From: VBWE01 sp943372645
GTDB taxonomy: Bacteria > Bacteroidota > Bacteroidia > Palsa-965
Direction of reading: 5' to 3'
Assembly (NCBI GenBank): GCA_943372645.1
Contig: CALRZN010000007.1
Span: 1-64,000, forward strand
Length of the DNA stretch: 64,000 nt
Shown in pieces: positions 53,707 to 62,125 of this stretch (position 1 is the stretch's first letter; each line of letters opens with the position of its first letter). Under the pieces are notes generated by a model that saw nothing but the letters and a program-made list of their open reading frames with translations, searched no databases and was not told the origin of the DNA. The position numbers and the translations under genes were made by a program.

Positions 53707-54639
53707 ATGAACCGGATTCTTGCTTGTATTACGGGCCTCTGCCTCACTGCGTTTACCGCATTTTCCCAGGAAACGGTGCGCCAGGACTGGGGCATTTTAA
53801 AAATGCCGGGTAAACTGGATACTTCAACCATTGTGAGCACCTGGCAGATTTATGCCGAGGGCCTGGATACGCTGCCGCACATGGTGTACTGGCGCAAAGT
53901 GATTACGCTGCCGCCTGACAGCGGTGTACTCAGCATCGGTTCGAACCGGCAGATGCTGGCTACCATGGCCTGCAAAGACTGGGACAAAAAAACCGATCCG
54001 GAAAAAGAAGTATATCGCGACAGTGTTCGGAAACAACACGGCTTAACCGATTCAACGAGCATTTTCTTTGCAACCGGTAAGAATGATTTTTTTAATATTC
54101 CGCTCTCTGTTCCTGAAATTGACAGGGGCGTACGTGCCTTTGCCAACGAAGGTGTTGATCCCTTTTATGCACAGGCCATACTGCTGATTGAAAGTCCCGG
54201 AAAAGTGCGCAAATCGCATGTAGGCGCCTACGGTTCGTTTCAGCTGATGCCTGCTGTGGCGCGCAAAATGGGACTGAAAGTTACCAAAACCGTTGATGAA
54301 CGCGCCGACTTTGATAAATCGGCAAAAGCGGCCGCCAGACTGCTGAACACCGTGTGTATTCCGTACACCAACGCGATGCTGGATAAACGCGGCATTGCAT
54401 ACAAACCGACTGATCTGTGGTACCGCCTGCTCGTGATGCACGTATATCACGCAGGGGCCGGCAACGTTGAAAAAGCACTGGCTTCGTTTGAACCTTGCGA
54501 AGGCAACATCGAAATCATTAAAACGCTGTGGCATACCAAAGCCGGGCAGTTCGGCAAAGCATCGCAGAATTACTCGCAGGTAGCGGTGGCTGCGCTGCTC
54601 GAAATGGACGCCTACCTGAAGGCGAAAAGCCAGCCGTAG
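53707..54639 (+). CDS. Lytic transglycosylase-like (SLT) protein
   Basis: 310 residues from ATG 53707 (MNRILACITGLCLTAFTAFSQ, signal peptide). The SLT-like domain spans about 130-300: ALLIESPGKV holds the catalytic Glu, GAYGSFQLMPAVARKMGL matches the GxxGLMQxxPxxA pattern, and YHAGAGNVEKAL the later conserved region. It probably cuts peptidoglycan strands in the periplasm. The N-terminal 100 residues are specific. The start further upstream (53638) would break the signal peptide. A terminator follows. Confidence 0.82.
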   Translation: MNRILACITGLCLTAFTAFSQETVRQDWGILKMPGKLDTSTIVSTWQIYAEGLDTLPHMVYWRKVITLPPDSGVLSIGSNRQMLATMACKDWDKKTDPEKEVYRDSVRKQHGLTDSTSIFFATGKNDFFNIPLSVPEIDRGVRAFANEGVDPFYAQAILLIESPGKVRKSHVGAYGSFQLMPAVARKMGLKVTKTVDERADFDKSAKAAARLLNTVCIPYTNAMLDKRGIAYKPTDLWYRLLVMHVYHAGAGNVEKALASFEPCEGNIEIIKTLWHTKAGQFGKASQNYSQVAVAALLEMDAYLKAKSQP

Positions 54640-54674
54640 CGATTAACAGAAATACAATAAAACAAAAATTCTGG

Positions 54675-54699
54675 AAAGCACCCTTCGGGGTGCTTTTTT
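54675..54699 (+). terminator. Rho-independent terminator
   Basis: AAAGCACCC, TTCG tetraloop, GGGTGCTTT and a T-run; it ends the transglycosylase gene. Confidence 0.92.
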
Positions 54700-54775
54700 A
54701 GCATTAAAACACACTGATTATCAGAAGATTATCGCATTGTTAACACCTTGACGTAATACTAACCCATTGATACTC

Positions 54776-54806
54776 TTGTTTTTGTATTGCTGAATGTGTA
54801 ACTTTC
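54776..54806 (+). promoter_or_regulatory. Probable promoter of the CotH/PorP operon
   Basis: TTG (54776-54778), 20 bp, TAACTTTC (54799-54806), one base off TAnnTTTG; about 48 bp upstream of ATG 54855. Confidence 0.45.
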
Positions 54807-54854
54807 CCATTCGAAAAGCTGTAAACTCTCCCGATCAGCGTAATTCAGTATAAC

Positions 54855-57350
54855 ATGAAAAAAATATTACTTGCCGCCAGCCTGTTACTTTCTGCTGAAT
54901 GGGGTATGGCGCAGTTAAAAATAAACGAGTATTCCTGCGCCAACCTCAGTTCTGTTGCAGATAACTTTGGTGAATTTGAAGACTGGGTAGAAGTTTTTAA
55001 TCCGGGTTCATCCGCAGTTCCGCTGAGTGGTTTTTACCTCAGCGATGATGCAGGCGATCCGACGAAATACCAGTTTCCGTCAACCGCTCCGTCTGTTCCG
55101 GCCGGTGGTGTGGTACGCATCTGGTGTTCGTCACGCAATATTGTTTTCGGAAGCAACGTACACACCAATTTTAAACTCACGCAATGTAAACCCGAAGAAA
55201 TCGTACTCTCGAACAGCTCGGGAAATATGATTGATTCGGTGCAACTGCGCCGCAACCAGGAGTCGCACTCGTGGGGACGCAACCCCGACGGCACCGGCAG
55301 CTGGTCGGTTTACACTTCGCCGACACCTGCCGCACTCAACAGCACCGGCACCGCTATGCTGCCTTATGCTTCTACACCGGTATGCAGCGTGGGCGAAGGT
55401 TTTTATTCCGGCGCACAGAACGTTACCATCACTTCACCTGATCCGGGTGTTACAATTTATTACACGCTTGACGGTTCGGAACCGACGACTACTTCAACGG
55501 TTTACAGTTCGCCTGTCAACATTGCAGCAGTGAAAGTACTGCGTGCCCGTGCATTCAGTTCCAACACCAGTGTGCCAGCGAGCTTTATCCAGAGCAATAC
55601 ATATTTCATCGGCGTAACACATACAACCGCCACACTTTCTGTTTTCGGTGATGAAACCGACGACCTGCTGAACGGAGGCTGGGCCACTTCCAATCCGCGC
55701 ACCGGGTTCGAGTGGTTTGACAAAACAGGTGCCATCAAGGCCGAAGTAACCGGTGATGCAAACGAACACGGCAACGACTCGTGGGCGTATGATCAGCGTG
55801 GTTTCGATTTTGTTTCGCGCGATCAGATGGGGTACAACGATGCGATCAAATACAAACTGTTCCGCACGAAGAGCCGCCAGAAGTTTCAGCGCATCATTTT
55901 AAAAGCGGCCGCAAACGACAACTACCCGTTTGCACCGGGCAGCGGCGCGCACATCCGCGATTCGTATGTACACCACATGTCGGACCGCGGTGATCTGCAC
56001 CTGGACGAGCGCAGCTGGGAATCGTGCGTGCTGTATGTGAACGGCCAGTACTGGGGCGTTTACGATGCGCGTGAAAAAGTGGACGATGCCGACTACACCG
56101 ATTACTACTACGATCAGCCCGATGTGAACAACCAGCTGCAGTTTATCAAAACCTGGGGCGGCACATGGAATGAATACGGCGGGCCGCAGGCTTCGGCAGA
56201 CTGGAATACACTGCTGGCGTATATCAACGCCAACAACATGGCGGTGCAGGCCAATTACGATCACGTGGACAGCATTCTGAATGTGAAAAGTCTTGCTGAT
56301 TATTTCATCATCAACTCGTGGGCGGTTACGTCTGACTGGCTGAACTGGAACACCGGCTGGTGGCGCGGACTTGATCCGGCAGGAAAAGCAAACAAGTGGC
56401 GTTACATCCTGTGGGACAACGATGCCTGTTTCGGACATTACATCAACTACACCGGTATTCCGGATACTTCACCGAACGCAGATCCCTGCGATCCGGAATC
56501 GCTGCCCGATCCGGGCGGACAGGGACACACCACCATCCTGAACAAACTGATGGATAATCCCGGTTTCAAACAGTATTACATCAACCGTTACGCAGACCTG
56601 ATGAACACCACCCTGAAATGCGATTCGGCCATTGCATTGCTGAACAGTATGATCGGTGAAATTGATCCGGAAATGACCGGGCAGTGCACACGCTGGAGCG
56701 GAACCTACAGCACCTGGCAGAACAACGTTACCATCCTGCGCAATTTTATCCAGGCACGTTGCGTGGCCCTTGAGCAAGGGATGATTGACTGTTACAACCT
56801 CACCGGCCCGTACGACATTACCATTGATGTGGCCCCGGCAGGTGCAGGAACTGTGGATGTAAACTCCATTACACTGGATACCTATCCGTGGTCAGGAACA
56901 TACTACGGCGGTATTGACATCATTCTGAAAGCAACACCAGCCAACAATACGTTTACGTTTGATTACTGGGAAATGGTTAACACTCCAGTTCCGTCAGCGA
57001 ATGACGACAGCATAACCGTAAACCTGACCTCCAACGACAACATTATTGCGCACTTCAAAACAAATGATGTGCTGCTGAATACATTTATGCCAACGGCATT
57101 TTCACCAAACGGTGATGGTAACAACGAGTACCTGACCATACACGGCCTCGAAAATGTGAAAAGCATTGACTTTGTTGTTTACAACCGCTGGGGGCAGCGT
57201 GTATTTACCAGTAATGAATACAACTTCCAGTGGGACGGTACCATGAACGGACAGAAATTAGATGCAGGTGTGTATGCCTACAAACTGACTGTAGTGGCTC
57301 CTGACGGACTGGAGTCGATGAAAACCGGCAATATCACCATCATGCGCTAA
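54855..57350 (+). CDS. CotH-domain secreted protein with lamin-tail and T9SS type B tail
   Basis: 831 residues. After a signal peptide come a lamin-tail domain (about 21-155; INEYSCANLSS, DWVEVFNPGSSAVPLSGFYLSD), a chitobiase/Fn3-associated domain (about 177-240; ITSPDPGVTIYYTLDGSEPT), a CotH-like region (about 270-620; YVNGQYWGVYDAREKVD, YILWDNDACFG) and a C-terminal gliding-motility/T9SS type B tail (PTAFSPNGDGNNEYL, FVVYNRWGQRVF). CotH proteins in spores are protein kinases; in Bacteroidota the role of such secreted forms is unknown. It is 18 bp upstream of the PorP/SprF gene, the common pairing of type B cargo with its partner. Confidence 0.9.
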   Translation: MKKILLAASLLLSAEWGMAQLKINEYSCANLSSVADNFGEFEDWVEVFNPGSSAVPLSGFYLSDDAGDPTKYQFPSTAPSVPAGGVVRIWCSSRNIVFGSNVHTNFKLTQCKPEEIVLSNSSGNMIDSVQLRRNQESHSWGRNPDGTGSWSVYTSPTPAALNSTGTAMLPYASTPVCSVGEGFYSGAQNVTITSPDPGVTIYYTLDGSEPTTTSTVYSSPVNIAAVKVLRARAFSSNTSVPASFIQSNTYFIGVTHTTATLSVFGDETDDLLNGGWATSNPRTGFEWFDKTGAIKAEVTGDANEHGNDSWAYDQRGFDFVSRDQMGYNDAIKYKLFRTKSRQKFQRIILKAAANDNYPFAPGSGAHIRDSYVHHMSDRGDLHLDERSWESCVLYVNGQYWGVYDAREKVDDADYTDYYYDQPDVNNQLQFIKTWGGTWNEYGGPQASADWNTLLAYINANNMAVQANYDHVDSILNVKSLADYFIINSWAVTSDWLNWNTGWWRGLDPAGKANKWRYILWDNDACFGHYINYTGIPDTSPNADPCDPESLPDPGGQGHTTILNKLMDNPGFKQYYINRYADLMNTTLKCDSAIALLNSMIGEIDPEMTGQCTRWSGTYSTWQNNVTILRNFIQARCVALEQGMIDCYNLTGPYDITIDVAPAGAGTVDVNSITLDTYPWSGTYYGGIDIILKATPANNTFTFDYWEMVNTPVPSANDDSITVNLTSNDNIIAHFKTNDVLLNTFMPTAFSPNGDGNNEYLTIHGLENVKSIDFVVYNRWGQRVFTSNEYNFQWDGTMNGQKLDAGVYAYKLTVVAPDGLESMKTGNITIMR

Positions 57351-57368
57351 GCGCAAAAAATCAGCGGG

Positions 57369-58400
57369 ATGAAAAAGCGGATACGGATTTTTACGTGGTT
57401 GTTATTTGCAGCAGGCATTTCCATGCAGGCGCAGGACATTCATTTTTCGATGTTCAGTGAAACGCCCATGCACCTAAACCCGGCTTATACCGGTTTGTTC
57501 AACGGGGTTTACCGCGTTTCGGCCAACTACCGCAACCAGTGGAAATCAATGGGGCATCCGTACACCACCATGGCCGCATCGTTTGACATGCCAATTCCCG
57601 TGGGATTCGGGCAGCTGGGTGTGGGTGCTTTCCTGTACCAGGATAAAGCCGGTGATTCCAAATTCGGAACGTTCCAGGGATTGCTGTCCGCTTCGGCCTT
57701 GGTGCCGGTGAGCAGCAACGCAACGTTTTCGGCCGGGCTGCAGGGCGGCATCGGGCAGCGTTCGGCCACCATTGCTGATCTGCAATGGGAAAGCCAGTAC
57801 CAGAACGGTGCGTACGATCCTACTTTACCGGCGAATGAAGCCAACCTGCTTACGTCGTTTATCTATCCTGATTTTTCTGCCGGACTGGCCTATCATTACA
57901 AAAGCGTTGCTGAAAACATCCAGAGCCGCGAATACTGGAAGATTGATATCGGCGCTGCCTACATGCACGCCAACCGCCCGACGATGAAATTTTACAGCGG
58001 CAGCGAAAAACTGAATGCGCGCATTGTTGGTCATGTGAAAGCGCATTATGATTTTCCGGGAACCAAATGGGCGCTGCAACCTTCGGCTGTGTATATGATG
58101 CAGGGACCCGCCCAGGAAATTACCGTTGGCACCATGCTGCGTTACAAACTGAAAAACGGAACCAAAGTAACCAGCCTGCTCATGGAATCGGGTGTGGCCG
58201 CCGGTGTGCATTACCGTGTGGGAGATGCCATTATACCGCAGCTGTATTACGACCTGGGTGATATGTTTATCGGCCTCGGGTACGACCTGAATGTGTCATC
58301 GTACAAAGATGCAACCCGCATGAACGGTGGTTTTGAAATCTGTCTGCGGTATTCGAACCTGAACAGCGCGCTGTTTAAGAACAAGCGGCCGATCCGGTAA
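57369..58400 (+). CDS. PorP/SprF family outer-membrane protein (T9SS partner)
   Basis: 343 residues, signal peptide then DIHFSMFSETPMHLNPAYTGLFNGVYRVSANYRNQW, the diagnostic N-terminus of PorP/SprF proteins, and a beta-barrel ending in an aromatic strand. These proteins are needed for secretion or surface attachment of specific type B-tail cargo, here most likely the CotH protein encoded directly upstream. Convergent with the aminotransferase gene, 8 bp apart. Confidence 0.93.
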   Translation: MKKRIRIFTWLLFAAGISMQAQDIHFSMFSETPMHLNPAYTGLFNGVYRVSANYRNQWKSMGHPYTTMAASFDMPIPVGFGQLGVGAFLYQDKAGDSKFGTFQGLLSASALVPVSSNATFSAGLQGGIGQRSATIADLQWESQYQNGAYDPTLPANEANLLTSFIYPDFSAGLAYHYKSVAENIQSREYWKIDIGAAYMHANRPTMKFYSGSEKLNARIVGHVKAHYDFPGTKWALQPSAVYMMQGPAQEITVGTMLRYKLKNGTKVTSLLMESGVAAGVHYRVGDAIIPQLYYDLGDMFIGLGYDLNVSSYKDATRMNGGFEICLRYSNLNSALFKNKRPIR

Positions 58401-58408
58401 AACGGATA

Positions 58409-59260
58409 TCATCCCTTCATAATCCGCTCATTCAGCCAGTCCTGGAATTTTTTGGCCGTTGTGTTGAAGTACCGTTTCCCCTTGTAAGCGCCTACCCACT
58501 GCACGCCTTTGATGGCGTTGGTTAAAAACACCTCATCCGAGTTAAACATCACACTCATGGGCATGGGCACTTCATAAACGGCTACGCGGTTTTCGGCGGC
58601 CAGTTCAATCACCACGCTGCGCATGATGCCTTCCACACAGCCTTCGCTTACGGGGCAGGTGTACAGCACCCCGTTTTTTACGGCAAACAGGTTGGACGAA
58701 GTGGTTTCCACCACGTTCATGGTTTGATTGATGATTACACAATCATCCATGTTTTCTTTGCGTGCATGTTCGGCGGCAAGCACATAAAACAGCGCGCTGG
58801 CCGATTTGATGTTGGAGAGTTTATGCAGCGGTTTGCGGAAATCCTGGTATATATCTACTGTAAGTCCTTTGGTCGAAAACGCGTAATCTTCATCGGGCAT
58901 GTGAACGGCTTCCAGCACCCAGCTTACGGTGTTCACGGCCGGCATATACAGTCCGCCGTCGTTTCGGTAAACCGTTAGGCGGATGCGTGCGCTGGTAGCA
59001 ATGCCGTTGGCAAGCAGCAGCGTCTGGATCTGTTCTTCGAAATACGGTGCGTTGAAGGTGTCGGGGATTTCCATCCGCATCAGTTTCATGGTGCCGAGCA
59101 GTCGGCTGATGTGTTTTTCCAGGAAACAGACGCGGCCTTTTGCAAAACGGATGCTTTCGAAAACGGCATCGCCATAGCGGAACGCACGGTTCGCTACCGA
59201 AACAAACGGCGCATCGGCCGGCTGCAGAAACCCATTTATGTTTATTGATCCTAACGACAC
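58409..59260 (-). CDS. Class IV aminotransferase (BCAT / ADC lyase-like)
   Basis: 283 residues, PLP-dependent fold type IV. FRYGDAVFESIRFAKGRV is the N-terminal family signature; KLSNIKSASALFYVLAAEHA contains the PLP Lys; VVETTSSNLFAVKNG and SEGCVEGIMRSVVIE are the usual PLP-phosphate motifs. It could be a branched-chain or D-amino acid aminotransferase or 4-amino-4-deoxychorismate lyase; the sequence does not settle it. The start is GTG 59260; no ATG lies close. It is the last gene of a four-gene minus-strand group. Confidence 0.88.
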   Translation of the reverse strand: MSLGSININGFLQPADAPFVSVANRAFRYGDAVFESIRFAKGRVCFLEKHISRLLGTMKLMRMEIPDTFNAPYFEEQIQTLLLANGIATSARIRLTVYRNDGGLYMPAVNTVSWVLEAVHMPDEDYAFSTKGLTVDIYQDFRKPLHKLSNIKSASALFYVLAAEHARKENMDDCVIINQTMNVVETTSSNLFAVKNGVLYTCPVSEGCVEGIMRSVVIELAAENRVAVYEVPMPMSVMFNSDEVFLTNAIKGVQWVGAYKGKRYFNTTAKKFQDWLNERIMKG

Positions 59261-59284
59261 CAGTACAATAATAAGAAGAAAAAG

Positions 59285-59773
59285 TCAGAGAATCAGTGAA
59301 CCGAAGGGTCGCAGGGATGAATTGACTGCAATGCGGAAACCCCTCACCCCTGCCCCCGCACCCGCCTGCACGTCCTGCTCCTTGTCGCCGATAAAAAATG
59401 ATTTTGCAGGATCAACCCCGAAACGGGCGATGGCCTTTTCCACCAACAACGAAGCGGGTTTCCGGCAGAGGCACTTCCCGGTATCGGGATGGTGCACGCA
59501 GTAATAAATGGCATCGAAAAACACACCTTCGCGGTGCAGCTGTGTATTCATAAACGCATGCACATCCTCCACATCCTGGCGGGTGTAAAAACCTTTGCCG
59601 ATGCCGGTCTGGTTGGTAATAAGTATTAGCAGGTAACCACGTTCACGGAAGAGGCGCAGCATTTCAACAACATCGGGAAGCAGTTCGAAATCGGCCGTGC
59701 GGCATACAAATCCTTTATCGCGGTTTATTACCCCATCGCGGTCGAGGAAAACAGCTTTGTTTTTTTCCATCAC
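59285..59773 (-). CDS. HAD-IIIA phosphatase, GmhB-like
   Basis: 162 residues. FLDRDGVINRD gives the HAD catalytic Asp pair, ITNQTGIGKG the second motif, CVHHPDTGKCLCRKP the Cys/His zinc-binding insertion typical of GmhB, and FFIGDKEQDVQAG the acidic motif. GmhB removes the 7-phosphate of heptose 1,7-bisphosphate in LPS core synthesis. Related enzymes act on histidinol phosphate; the zinc loop is shared by both. Overlaps the rhomboid gene by 4 bp. Confidence 0.88.
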   Translation of the reverse strand: MMEKNKAVFLDRDGVINRDKGFVCRTADFELLPDVVEMLRLFRERGYLLILITNQTGIGKGFYTRQDVEDVHAFMNTQLHREGVFFDAIYYCVHHPDTGKCLCRKPASLLVEKAIARFGVDPAKSFFIGDKEQDVQAGAGAGVRGFRIAVNSSLRPFGSLIL

Positions 59774-60390
59774 ATGCCGCTTTTTATGCGGAGAATGAAG
59801 GTGCTCACCAGTTCAAACGAAATGGCTCCTGTAAACACAAGCCCGTATATCGCGCCCCAGAAATGTGCACTGTGGCCGATGTTATCGCGGCCCGAACGGG
59901 CCATAACCGTGGAATAAACCAGGTAAACGATTCCAAAAATCCAGAGCGGCAACCCGTAAAAAACTTTTGCAGTCGGGGCAATCAGTATGGCGGCAAACAT
60001 AACGGCCGAAATGGCACCCGAAGCACCGAGGGAATTAAAAAGCGAATTGTCTTTGTGTTCGAAAAAATCCCAGAGCGACGAAGCAGCAATAGCGGTAAGG
60101 TAAAACACCAGGAAAATGATGTGCCCGAAAGGCTGAAACTCCATCACCATGTAGACTTCCACAAACCGGCCCACGGAGTACATTGTAAGCATATTAAACA
60201 GCAGGTGAATCCAGTCGGCATGTAAAACACCATTCGTGAAAAAGCGCCACCACTCGCCGCGGTGACGGATGGCGTAGGCATTGAACATAAACTTGCGTTT
60301 GGCGTTCATATCAAACATGGTTTGATACGACAACAGCGAAGTCATTATTATAATCCCGATGGTGATGATATATAATTTCAGTCCTTCCAT
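59770..60390 (-). CDS. Rhomboid-family intramembrane serine protease
   Basis: 206 residues with about six transmembrane helices. HADWIHLLFNMLTMYSVG is the conserved HxxxN helix, GASGA at about 123-127 carries the catalytic Ser, and NIGHSAHFWGAIYG the catalytic His. It cleaves single-pass membrane proteins; the target is unknown. It lies 5 bp after the DinB-like gene and overlaps GmhB by 4 bp. Confidence 0.93.
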   Translation of the reverse strand: MEGLKLYIITIGIIIMTSLLSYQTMFDMNAKRKFMFNAYAIRHRGEWWRFFTNGVLHADWIHLLFNMLTMYSVGRFVEVYMVMEFQPFGHIIFLVFYLTAIAASSLWDFFEHKDNSLFNSLGASGAISAVMFAAILIAPTAKVFYGLPLWIFGIVYLVYSTVMARSGRDNIGHSAHFWGAIYGLVFTGAISFELVSTFILRIKSGM

Positions 60391-60395
60391 CGCGA

Positions 60396-60914
60396 TCAGG
60401 GTTTAAGATATGTACCGGTCTGATGGCCGGCTGATTGTCCTTTCGGAATCGAAAGCGATTTCCAGTTTGCACCGCAATGCAGGCGCGCTACAAATACCAG
60501 CTGACCGGTGTGGTAACTGTAATGTGCCACCTGGCGGAAAATGGCCTGGAGCGCGGTAAGCGGTTCGTTGCGGATGGTAACCGTTTTTGCAAGGTCTTCT
60601 TCGGTAAGGCTGCGCAGCGTGGTGAGAAACACATTCCAGCCCTGCTCCCAGTATGCCAGCAGTGCAGCTTTGTCAGTAATGGTGGCTTCAAATTCCGCAT
60701 CGCGGTTGCGCCATGCCTTTTCACCGTCGCTGGTCAGGAAATCGGTCCAGCGCGAAATCATATTTCCGGCAAGGTGCTGCATGATGATGGCGATGCTGTT
60801 GGATTCCGTGCCCGGCGATAGAAAAAGTTGTTCGTCCGTAACCTGGGCGATGGCGCCATCGCACTGTTTTTTCATGCGCTCAAATTCGAAGATAAAAGCC
60901 GGAAGGAGATTCAT
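60396..60914 (-). CDS. DinB-like protein (DUF1572)
   Basis: 172 residues, a four-helix bundle with potential metal-binding His residues in IIMQHLAGNM and VAHYSYHTGQLVFVAR. The overall pattern is that of DUF1572/DinB-like enzymes, a branch of the thiol-dependent transferase superfamily. No function is known for this branch. It is the first gene of the group that continues with rhomboid, GmhB and aminotransferase. Confidence 0.85.
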   Translation of the reverse strand: MNLLPAFIFEFERMKKQCDGAIAQVTDEQLFLSPGTESNSIAIIMQHLAGNMISRWTDFLTSDGEKAWRNRDAEFEATITDKAALLAYWEQGWNVFLTTLRSLTEEDLAKTVTIRNEPLTALQAIFRQVAHYSYHTGQLVFVARLHCGANWKSLSIPKGQSAGHQTGTYLKP

Positions 60915-61046
60915 GCTTCAAATTTACGAGAATTTAATGATTGGCGGGATTTACTATTTGAGATGGAATGGGTGTGTGATTCAAAAAAATGGTATAAGCT
61001 CCTGTGGTGTTTGTTTTCCGGGCTGTATTCTTGTTTCGTTCGTGTT

Positions 61047-61125
61047 TTTGCGACTTTTGTGGCATTATATTATTTAGCCACGAAGACGCAAAGGCACGAA
61101 GGGTTTCTGGAATGATTAATGCGTT
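61047..61125 (+). repeat. Direct repeat copy 1 flanking the small gene
   Basis: Begins TTTGCGACTTTTGTGGCATTA and continues to AATGATTAATGCGTT. It matches 61458-61529 over most of its length with a seven-base deletion in the second copy. Each copy contains a GTGGC/GCCAC hairpin. Confidence 0.75.
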
Positions 61126-61134
61126 AAGTAATCC

Positions 61135-61314
61135 TCAATTGTTTTGCAGCCACTCCTTATCATCCTTGTCAAGTTGTTCCTGGCTTACCACCCGGTTATT
61201 CAGAATATCATCTTCACTCAATTCCAGTAACTGCTTTTGCGGCTCTGACAATGAAACAACATCGTCACGCTGCGTGCTGTCTTTCTTCGGTTTATCGTGG
61301 GAAGGATTAGTCAT
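61135..61314 (-). CDS. Small acidic protein, 59 aa
   Basis: An open frame from ATG 61314 to TGA 61135, reading MTNPSHDKPKKDSTQRDDVV and ending EWLQNN. The composition (Asp, Glu, Lys, Gln; helix-forming) and the absence of rare codons support a real gene, but I do not recognise a family. It sits in a 640-bp gap between the DinB-like and Nudix genes, flanked by two direct repeats. No promoter box was found. Confidence 0.5.
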   Translation of the reverse strand: MTNPSHDKPKKDSTQRDDVVSLSEPQKQLLELSEDDILNNRVVSQEQLDKDDKEWLQNN

Positions 61315-61457
61315 TGGTTTTCTGAAAAATCAGTTTTGGGTAAATTTTATATTCGTGTTATTCAGTTCTAATTTCAGCAAAAAAACGTAATCCGCAAAAA
61401 ATGGTACGCTGTTCAACAGGTAAATATTCCTGTTTGTACTTATTGACTCATCTTGAT

Positions 61458-61529
61458 TTTGCGACTTTTGTGGCATTACACTATTTTGCCACAAAGGCTC
61501 GAAGGGTTTTATAAAATGATTAATGTGTT
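61458..61529 (+). repeat. Direct repeat copy 2 flanking the small gene
   Basis: TTTGCGACTTTTGTGGCATTA again, with GCCACAAAGG closing a 9-of-10 hairpin with CTTTTGTGGC; ends AATGATTAATGTGTT. It lies on the other side of the 59-aa gene. Confidence 0.75.
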
Positions 61530-61556
61530 TACTCCGTTGAAATACAGAACGTACGT

Positions 61557-62120
61557 TCAAATCCCTGCCAGCAGCAACTTCACCTTCAGGATGCCGGTAA
61601 CACTGAGGCTGTCGCGTATTTTTCCTTCGCGCACCCACTGGTAGGCCTGCTCAAACGGAACTTTCATTACACGCAGGTCTTCGGTGTCTTCGGGCTGGGC
61701 TTCGCCGAAGGTGAGTTCTTCTGCAAGGTACAGGATGCAATATTCATCGGTTGCCGAATTGCTCAGGTGCATGTCCTGGATCACCGTCCATTTTGCGGCC
61801 GTGATGCCGGTTTCTTCCAGCAGTTCGCGTTGGGCGGAAACGAGCGGATCAACACCGATTTTGCCGCCGCCTTCAGGAATTTCCCAGGTGTATTCTTCAA
61901 TCGGGTAACGGTACTGCCCCACCAGCCACGTGTTTTGTTCCGCATCAAGCACGATTACCCCGATAGCGATGTTTTTAAAATGCACCACGGAATAGGTTCC
62001 GGGATTGCCGTTCGGATTCAGCACATCGTGTTTGGTAACTTTAATCCACGGCGATTCATACACTTCTTCGCTGGTAAGCGTTTTCCAGGGATTGCCGCCG
62101 GTGTATTCAGGTAAGTTCAT
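61557..62120 (-). CDS. Nudix hydrolase (ADP-ribose pyrophosphatase-like)
   Basis: 187 residues. The Nudix helix is present as RELLEETGI, but the Glu at the GX5E position of the canonical GX5EX7REUXEEXGU box is a Val (in GGKIGVDPL), a variant also found in relatives of this subgroup. SPWIKVTKHDVLNP and WEIPEGGG resemble ADP-ribose pyrophosphatases (NudF type). It probably clears ADP-ribose or a nucleotide sugar. The dioxygenase gene precedes it in transcription with a 5-bp gap, an operon. Confidence 0.9.
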   Translation of the reverse strand: MNLPEYTGGNPWKTLTSEEVYESPWIKVTKHDVLNPNGNPGTYSVVHFKNIAIGVIVLDAEQNTWLVGQYRYPIEEYTWEIPEGGGKIGVDPLVSAQRELLEETGITAAKWTVIQDMHLSNSATDEYCILYLAEELTFGEAQPEDTEDLRVMKVPFEQAYQWVREGKIRDSLSVTGILKVKLLLAGI

Positions 62121-62125
62121 ACGGT

